From Chloroflexi bacterium UBA5177 (GTDB taxonomy: Bacteria; Chloroflexota; UBA5177): a DNA stretch of 10,098 bases. The DNA lies in NCBI GenBank assembly GCA_002413265.1, contig DHWR01000064.1, positions 744 through 10,841 on the forward strand. Direction: 5' to 3'. How positions within the stretch are numbered: the stretch's first letter is position 1; each line of letters starts with the position of its first letter. A program made the translations under genes and the position numbers. Shown here piece by piece: positions 5,379 to 10,098 of this stretch. The notes under the pieces are model-generated. The model searched no databases. It was not told the origin of the DNA and saw only the letters and a list, made by a program, of their open reading frames with translations.

Positions 5379-6365
5379 TTAGCCCTTTACGCCGCTCAGA
5401 GTCACGCCCTCGATGATCTGCTTCGAGGCGAAGAAGTAGATGACGACAATCGGCAGCATGGACATGAGTGACGCAGCCATCTGCAGGTTGAAAAAGGTAA
5501 CGGTGTATCGGCCCACGAATCCGTTCAGGGCCAGCTCGATCGTCCAGTTGTGTGGATCTTGAAGGAAGATAAGTGGGCCCAAAAAGTCGTTCCACTTGCC
5601 GATGAAGTTAAGGACCACGACGGCGGTCAAAGCGGGCCGAATCGCCGGCATAATGACCGTCCAGAGGATACGCAGCGGACCTGCACCGTCCACCTTAGCA
5701 GCTTCGTCCAGGTCGTAGGGAATGCTGCGAATGAACTGGCGCAGCAAGAATATGAAGACTGGAGATCCGAAGAAGGCGGGGACGATCTGGGGAAGGAACT
5801 GAAACGCGTTCTGATAAGTGCCTACGCCGGTCCATCCGGGAAGGTGGATCACGCCTCCGTTGCCCCAGTGGAAGACGTTGATGAAGAGCGCGTAGGAGGG
5901 GATCATCATGATGGCGAAGGGGATCATCATGGTCGCGATGATGAAGTAGAAGAGGACGTCTCTTCCGGGGAAGCGGAAGCGAGCGAAGCCATAGGCGACG
6001 ATGGCGCACGAGAGGGTCACGCCGATGGTCACCATGCCGGCGACGACGAAGCTATTGATCAGGAACACGTGGAATGGATATTCGAGGGCCGTCCACATCC
6101 GCTGGTAGTTATCCCAGTGCGCTTCCCGAGGAATGATCGTGATGGAGGTCTGGGCGCCGACGTCATTCCGCAGAGAGTTCTCGAACATCCAGTACAGCGG
6201 GAACAGACAGAAAAAGCACACGACGAACACGACAACGTAGGCGCCGATACTACCTCCGCTTCCGCCACCCATGCCGCGATACCGGCCGCGCCTCACCCTG
6301 GCGGACGGCGCGACGGCGACCGGAGGAATTCCTACCGGGGCTGTGGACTCATTACGTACAGCCAT
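5379..6365 (-). CDS. Carbohydrate ABC transporter permease, MalG type
   Basis: This is a 328-residue inner-membrane permease of the MalG (CUT1) group, forming the channel with the MalF-type partner. It has a proline/arginine-rich cytoplasmic N-terminus (1-38), a first membrane segment at about 40-60 and six segments in all. The EAA loop (DEAAKVDGAGPLRILWTVIMP, 220-240) contacts the ATPase. The C-terminus ends ASKQIIEGVTLSGVKG, typical of MalG proteins. The segment between helices before the EAA loop (about 165-200) is longer than usual. I chose ATG 6365, two bases after the upstream stop, with AGGAGG 13 bases away. A GTG at 6398 would add 11 residues and overlap the upstream gene but has no good ribosome site. 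No ATP-binding subunit is encoded nearby. Confidence 0.9.
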   Translation of the reverse strand: MAVRNESTAPVGIPPVAVAPSARVRRGRYRGMGGGSGGSIGAYVVVFVVCFFCLFPLYWMFENSLRNDVGAQTSITIIPREAHWDNYQRMWTALEYPFHVFLINSFVVAGMVTIGVTLSCAIVAYGFARFRFPGRDVLFYFIIATMMIPFAIMMIPSYALFINVFHWGNGGVIHLPGWTGVGTYQNAFQFLPQIVPAFFGSPVFIFLLRQFIRSIPYDLDEAAKVDGAGPLRILWTVIMPAIRPALTAVVVLNFIGKWNDFLGPLIFLQDPHNWTIELALNGFVGRYTVTFFNLQMAASLMSMLPIVVIYFFASKQIIEGVTLSGVKG

Positions 6366-6367
6366 GG

Positions 6368-7342
6368 CTAACGCCTTTCCTCCTGATAGAAGACCCACTT
6401 TTTCTGTCCCCAGAAATTGAGCAGGGTAACGATCATGATGAGGGCAAATAGGCCGAAGGCCATGGCGCTGGCGAGGCCCATGCGCGAAAAGTCGAACCCG
6501 ACGATATAGAGGTACCAGAAGGTGGTCAAGAGAGAGTCTGCGGGCCCTCCAGTGGCTTGTGAGCCGCCCGCGTAGATGACGAGCTTTGCGAACTCCTGGA
6601 ACGCTCCGATGAGGCCGACGACCACGTTGAAGAAGATAGCGGGAGTCAGGAGCGGCAGGGTGATCTTACGGAACTGCTGCCAGGAATTCGCGCCATCAAG
6701 AGATGAGGCCTCGTAATAACTGGCCTCGATTCCCTGCAGACCTGCCAGATAGATCAGCAGGGTTTGTCCGACGCCCCAGGCGGAGATGATGATGACGACC
6801 AACATGGTGATCTTTGGATCGTTCAGGAAGTCGATCGGGCTGCACGTTATCTGAGTCACGTCGCACTGCAAATGAAAGCGACTTAGTATCCAGCTAACCA
6901 GGCCGGTTCCGGGAAGAAAGATCAGTCTGAAGATGAGAACCGAGGCGACCGCCGGCATGATTGCCGGCAGATAGAAGATCGTGCGGTAGAGATTGATGCC
7001 CCGCAGCCTCTGATTGAGGATCATCGCCAAAGGAATCGAAACGAGGTTGACCACCAGCACGCTTCCGAACGAGAAGTAGATCGTATTGATGATCGAGTGC
7101 CAGTAGCGATGATCATGCAGGAAGGTGTTGTAGTTGGCAAAGCCGACTCGTTTGGCTTCCCAAAAGGGCCCGGCTATCGGCGACCAGCTCGTAAAGCTGA
7201 TGTAGACAGACATGGCGAGAGGAACGGCCGTGAAGATGGCAAAACCGATGAACCAGATGGATATGAATCCGTAGCCCCAGAGCGCTTCTTTCCGACGCTC
7301 TGAGGCCCTCGACCGCTTTGCGGACTTCGCGCTGACAGCCAT
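6368..7342 (-). CDS. Carbohydrate ABC transporter permease, MalF type
   Basis: This 324-residue permease partners the MalG-type subunit. After a basic cytoplasmic tail (1-20) it has six hydrophobic segments, near 22-46, 84-108, 121-144, 176-200, 232-254 and 288-312. The EAA motif YEASSLDGANSWQQFRKITL (210-229) is followed by PLLTPAIFF and is the docking site for the ATPase. The external loop at about 145-176 holds two cysteines (C160, C167) that could pair. ATG 7342 is well supported: two overlapping GGAGG sequences lie 4 and 8 bases upstream (7347-7355). The long external loop of enteric MalF is absent, so this resembles the shorter CUT1 permeases for various mono- and oligosaccharides. The substrate cannot be inferred. 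Confidence 0.92.
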   Translation of the reverse strand: MAVSAKSAKRSRASERRKEALWGYGFISIWFIGFAIFTAVPLAMSVYISFTSWSPIAGPFWEAKRVGFANYNTFLHDHRYWHSIINTIYFSFGSVLVVNLVSIPLAMILNQRLRGINLYRTIFYLPAIMPAVASVLIFRLIFLPGTGLVSWILSRFHLQCDVTQITCSPIDFLNDPKITMLVVIIISAWGVGQTLLIYLAGLQGIEASYYEASSLDGANSWQQFRKITLPLLTPAIFFNVVVGLIGAFQEFAKLVIYAGGSQATGGPADSLLTTFWYLYIVGFDFSRMGLASAMAFGLFALIMIVTLLNFWGQKKWVFYQEERR

Positions 7343-7415
7343 GGTGCCTCCCTCCCGTCTGTGCTCAAATAAAGCTTACGACTGGGCGTTTATGCCGGCA
7401 AGGATGAGACCAGGT

Positions 7416-7433
7416 CGCGTGGGACGCGTGGGA
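7416..7433. repeat. Perfect tandem duplication of 9 bp
   Basis: CGCGTGGGA is present twice in direct succession (7416-7424 and 7425-7433) within the gap between the binding-protein and MalF-type genes. It may be replication slippage or a doubled protein site; no function is evident. Confidence 0.5.
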
Positions 7434-7443
7434 AAGGTACGAG

Positions 7444-7473
7444 GCGAGAGAGGGGCGCCGGCCCCTCTCCCGC
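7444..7473 (-). promoter_or_regulatory. Strong intercistronic hairpin after the binding-protein gene
   Basis: GAGAGGGGC (7448-7456) and GCCCCTCTC (7461-7469) pair perfectly around a 4-base loop, and three more pairs (7444-7446 with 7471-7473) extend the stem past one mismatch. It lies 10 bases after the binding-protein stop on the transcribed strand, and no T-run follows, so it is not a classical terminator. By analogy with the hairpin-containing malE-malF gap of enteric bacteria, it probably protects the upstream mRNA from 3' decay and raises binding-protein output above that of the permeases. Confidence 0.65.
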
Positions 7474-7483
7474 GGGAATGTAT

Positions 7484-8845
7484 CTAGCCGAGCAAACCCT
7501 TGCTCGTCACGTCTGCACAAGCCTTCGACGTCGCGTCGTTGACGCTGCCGCTGGCCGAGTTCCAGTAGTTGTCCATCGCCGACTGAATCGTCGACGAGAA
7601 GTCATCGTACTGGGGAACGAGGCGAGGCGTGCGGCCGTAGTTGTTGGCCAGGAGTGCCACCGACAGGAGGGAGCCGAACTCCTTCTTGACGGCGGGGGCG
7701 TTCCAGAGCGCCTTAGCTCCAGGCGTATCGGCGCCACTGGCGCCCATGAGCACCGCTCCCTGGCCTTCGGTTATGAAGCGAGCCAGCCAGTATGCGGCGT
7801 TCTTGTTCTTTGAGGTTTTCGACACGACTTCCGCCGTGGCCGCCATGATCCCGAGGCGGGTCTTGGGACCCTTCGGGAGCAGAGCCGCACCCCACTTGAA
7901 CTTGACGGGAGCTCCTGTAGAGCCAGGGCTGTGGTTGAACAGGTAGTCTTCAGCCCAGGCGCCGGCGAAGGTCATGCCGACCGTGCCGTTCTGGAAGCCG
8001 CCGAACCAGTCGCCACCGGCCTGCGAAGGAGTCGCGGCGCCGTGCAGGTTCCAACGCAGATTGTGCCACCAGGTGAATGCCGCGCGAGCCGCCGGTGTGG
8101 TGAGCGTGCACTGCTTCAGGTTTTTGCTGAGCCAGTCCGCGCCGTACTGGTAGAGCATGGTTTCCATGCCGAAGTCGTCCGAATGCCAGCCCCAGCCGTA
8201 GCGGAGCGTGGAGGTCGGGTCCGAGCTAGTCGAGTAGTTGCCCGACAGCTTCTGGGCCGCCTTGGAGAAATCGGCCAGCGTCCAGCTGTTGGTCGGGTAC
8301 TTGAGCTTCTTAGCGTCGAACATGTCCTTGTTGTAGAACAGGATCTTCTGGTTGCCGCAGCTGCGCATGAGCCCGTAGGTCTTGCCCTTGTAGCTCATTT
8401 CGCCCAGGCACGTCTTGAAGAAGATCTTGCTCAGGTTGATCTTGTCTCTCTTGATGTACGAGTCGATCGGCGCCAGCGCGCCTTCGGTTGCGTACTGCGG
8501 GACGCGCTTTGAGCCGTCCAGCTGAAAGAGGTCGGGCGCGTTACCGGAACCGATCGCCGTCTTCAGAGCTGTGTCGTAGTCGCTCTGATGCCAGTCGGCA
8601 ATGACATGGAGACCGGGGCACGCTTTTTCCGCGGCCTTGATGCTCGCGGTTTGAGCGGCCAGGTCGCCCTTGTCGCCCCAGAACATGAACTTGACGGTGC
8701 CTTTGCCACCGCAATTGCTGATCTTGATCTTGCCGGCAGGCGCATTTGCATGCGTGTAAGCGGAGGCTGCGTTGCTCATTCCGCCCCAGGAGCCTACCAG
8801 CAGCGCCGCGCCCAGCACGGGAAGCCAGAGTCTCTTCGTCTTCAA
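7484..8845 (-). CDS. Sugar ABC transporter substrate-binding protein
   Basis: This is a 453-residue extracytoplasmic solute-binding protein of the family-1/MalE-like sugar type. Signal peptide MKTKRLWLPVLGAALLVGSW ends in an AxA site (27-29, AASA before Y30); no lipobox cysteine is present, so it should be released rather than lipid-anchored. Family marks include VKFMFWGDKGD (51-61), the early YDTALKTAIGSGNAPDLFQLDG (90-111), the hinge-side ILFYNKDMFD (168-177), a Trp-rich region (YGWGW 216-220, TWWHNLRW 258-265) likely to stack on sugar rings, and GTVGMTFAGAWAEDY (287-301). The mature part has six cysteines (45, 76, 146, 163, 246, 443), many for this family. I chose the TTG start at 8845 because GAGGAG (8852-8857) is 6 bases upstream and the Lys-rich signal begins there. 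An ATG at 8908 would add 21 residues of non-signal sequence. The two permease genes follow. Confidence 0.9.
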   Translation of the reverse strand: MKTKRLWLPVLGAALLVGSWGGMSNAASAYTHANAPAGKIKISNCGGKGTVKFMFWGDKGDLAAQTASIKAAEKACPGLHVIADWHQSDYDTALKTAIGSGNAPDLFQLDGSKRVPQYATEGALAPIDSYIKRDKINLSKIFFKTCLGEMSYKGKTYGLMRSCGNQKILFYNKDMFDAKKLKYPTNSWTLADFSKAAQKLSGNYSTSSDPTSTLRYGWGWHSDDFGMETMLYQYGADWLSKNLKQCTLTTPAARAAFTWWHNLRWNLHGAATPSQAGGDWFGGFQNGTVGMTFAGAWAEDYLFNHSPGSTGAPVKFKWGAALLPKGPKTRLGIMAATAEVVSKTSKNKNAAYWLARFITEGQGAVLMGASGADTPGAKALWNAPAVKKEFGSLLSVALLANNYGRTPRLVPQYDDFSSTIQSAMDNYWNSASGSVNDATSKACADVTSKGLLG

Positions 8846-9049
8846 TTTCCACTCCTCATAGAGAACATTGAAATGCCTGTCACAGGTGTGCTGGCCGCCT
8901 GGTCCCAACTTAAGCTCTGTCCGTTGGATTGGCCATCCTCGGCCATTCCGGCGGACGCAGGCCGGCCTTGGTGCCTGCGCTAGACCCTTTACTTTCTTCC
9001 TCTCGCTGTCTCCTCCTTCTGTGTTACGGGGAGCATACGCCTAACGGTG
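8846..9049. other. Gap before the binding-protein gene, with palindromes
   Basis: This 204-bp gap is the longest inside the minus-strand cluster and could hold a promoter or operator. I see CCTGT-C-ACAGG (8876-8886) overlapping CACA-GG-TGTG (8881-8890), two tandem GGCCAT-headed 10-mers (8931-8950), and CGCAGGC (8956-8962) paired with GCCTGCG (8973-8979). An AAGGAGGAGA ribosome-site-like string on the minus strand (9018-9009) has no start codon at a useful distance. I could not find a convincing -35/-10 pair for the binding-protein gene. No terminator with a T-run follows the dehydrogenase gene, so readthrough is also possible. Confidence 0.4.
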
Positions 9050-10098
9050 CTAGCTCGTCAGTTTCACGACCGTCCTTGTCTCGGTCGCTTCCCGTGCTGC
9101 CAGGGCCAAAGCAAGGCTGTCGCGCGCATCCTGAGCGGAGACAGTCGCGGCCCGGTTTGGATCTCTATGACTGGTAATGAGGTCTCGCATGCCGTCGACA
9201 ACGGCCAACTGGTACGCCTCCTGGCGATCTGCAAAATGGACCTCGAAATGAGTGGCGCCCGCCTCCTGCCAGAAGCGGACGGGCAGGTTCAGATGCTGGA
9301 TATACCTCTGGAGTTCCGCGAGCGGAGCCAGAGCCTTGCCGGTCATCCTCTCGGGAATCCACCCGTCGATTTCGATACGGCCAAGGTCAAACATGACCAC
9401 TGCGTGTGCACGTTCGATCTCGGGTTCAAAGGCGAACTCGTGATAGTAAATGCCGATCGCACCGCCAGTGTACCTCACAGTAGCTTGAACCGCCTCTCGA
9501 CTAGGTGCAGTGCCCGAAACACTCGTGGGAGCACCGACGATCTGCCCGTATGCGTCAAAAAAATGGACTCCGTGCTCTACAAAGATGCCGCCGCTGATGC
9601 TCGTGTTCCACATCCAGTGGTCCGGGGTCAGAGACTGTGCGAAGTTCTGTAATGATATGGTCCGAGGCGACCCGAAGAGCCGGCTCGACGAGAGAAGCGA
9701 AAGTAGCTTAAACGCCGGATGATGGCGCATCACATAATCGACGCCCAAGGCCGAACCTGTCTCGGCTGCAAGCCTCACCATACGATCGGCGTCCTCCAGG
9801 GAGAGCGCCAACGGCTTCTCACAGAGCACTGCCTTTCCCGCTAGCAGAGCCGGCAGGGCCACTTCAGCCCGCACGGCGGGCGGAGCGGCGAGGTGAATGG
9901 CCTCGACTAGGGGGTCTTCGAGAAGCGTTCTCCAGTCCGGCTGGATACGAATTTCGGGATAGCCTTCAGGCGAGGAGCCTGCCAGCAACGGGTCTGCTAC
10001 GGCTACGACAGAGATGTCGTCCGATCGGCGATAGGCTTCTATACAGAATCGACCAAAGCTGCCCGCTCCGATCAGTGCCACTCTGCCAGGCGGGAACA
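9050..10098 (-). CDS. Gfo/Idh/MocA-family NAD(P)-dependent oxidoreductase, 5' end cut
   Basis: About 348 residues are visible. An N-terminal Rossmann fold begins VALIGAGSFGRF (the GxGxxG-type loop), followed by VVAVADP. LCEKPLAL holds the family's EKP signature with the conserved Lys (residue 89 counting from the GTG at 10081). The catalytic-domain segment GGIFVEHGVHFFD (164-176) has the typical His and Asp. Members oxidise or reduce sugars, inositols and related polyols with NAD(P). The GTG at 10081 would be Val in the first beta-strand, and the same frame stays open to the edge (FPPGR precedes it), so the real start is probably outside the window. The gene leads the importer cluster and presumably processes the imported sugar in the cytoplasm; the substrate is unknown. 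Confidence 0.88.
   Translation of the reverse strand, partial: FPPGRVALIGAGSFGRFCIEAYRRSDDISVVAVADPLLAGSSPEGYPEIRIQPDWRTLLEDPLVEAIHLAAPPAVRAEVALPALLAGKAVLCEKPLALSLEDADRMVRLAAETGSALGVDYVMRHHPAFKLLSLLSSSRLFGSPRTISLQNFAQSLTPDHWMWNTSISGGIFVEHGVHFFDAYGQIVGAPTSVSGTAPSREAVQATVRYTGGAIGIYYHEFAFEPEIERAHAVVMFDLGRIEIDGWIPERMTGKALAPLAELQRYIQHLNLPVRFWQEAGATHFEVHFADRQEAYQLAVVDGMRDLITSHRDPNRAATVSAQDARDSLALALAAREATETRTVVKLTS

Noticed and set aside
5550..6371. Long plus-strand frame (273 residues) antisense to the MalG-type permease
   Set aside because: It is a highly charged Asp/Glu/His-rich translation opposite a clear permease, with no domain; it is a shadow of codon bias.
7931..8512. Plus-strand frame of 193 residues antisense to the binding protein
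   Set aside because: It lies wholly within a well-supported gene on the other strand, and the Arg/Val-rich translation matches no family I know.
8855..8887. GTGACA and TATGAG with 17-bp spacing on the minus strand as a promoter for the binding-protein gene
   Set aside because: Transcription would begin about three bases before the TTG start and leave out the good GAGGAG ribosome site, so the match is probably chance.
9009..9018. AAGGAGGAGA on the minus strand as a ribosome site for an extra small gene
   Set aside because: No ATG, GTG or TTG follows at 4-13 bases; the only nearby frame, starting upstream of it, has 15 codons.

Overview
The window is bacterial, with moderately high GC and tightly packed genes. 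GTG and TTG starts occur alongside ATG, and several products carry export signals. A DUF4232 protein, a secreted 'DGRVLVAGG'-type kelch propeller and a MalEFG-type importer without its own ATPase together suggest a soil or environmental bacterium of the Chloroflexota, Dormibacterota or Actinomycetota kind. That placement is an inference from gene style, not from a marker gene.

Layout. Positions 1-823 hold no convincing complete gene. They contain a chain of inverted repeats, a clear intrinsic terminator (367-395), a C-rich block whose minus strand fits the G-quadruplex pattern (411-435), a hairpin flanked by 9-bp direct repeats (531-570) and two further stem-loops. A sigma70-like promoter at 824-850 leads to two plus-strand genes. 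The first encodes a large exported protein that looks like an (alpha/alpha) carbohydrate-active enzyme but that I cannot assign to a family (895-2847). The second encodes a small exported DUF4232 protein (2998-3540).

From 3560 to the right edge every gene is on the minus strand and converges on the first two. In transcription order they are: a Gfo/Idh/MocA-family dehydrogenase (cut by the right edge), a sugar-binding protein, a MalF-type permease, a MalG-type permease, a YesL/DUF624-like membrane protein and an exported seven-bladed kelch propeller. Spacing is short except for about 204 bp before the binding-protein gene and about 141 bp after it. The second gap holds a strong hairpin just after the stop codon.

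Taken together the locus reads as a sugar or oligosaccharide utilisation island. An exported putative hydrolase or lyase would act outside the cell, the binding protein and two permeases would import the product, and the dehydrogenase would act on it in the cytoplasm. The YesL-like protein is a common companion of such permeases. The ATP-binding subunit and a regulator are missing from the window, so a shared ATPase encoded elsewhere is likely. The substrate cannot be read from the sequence.
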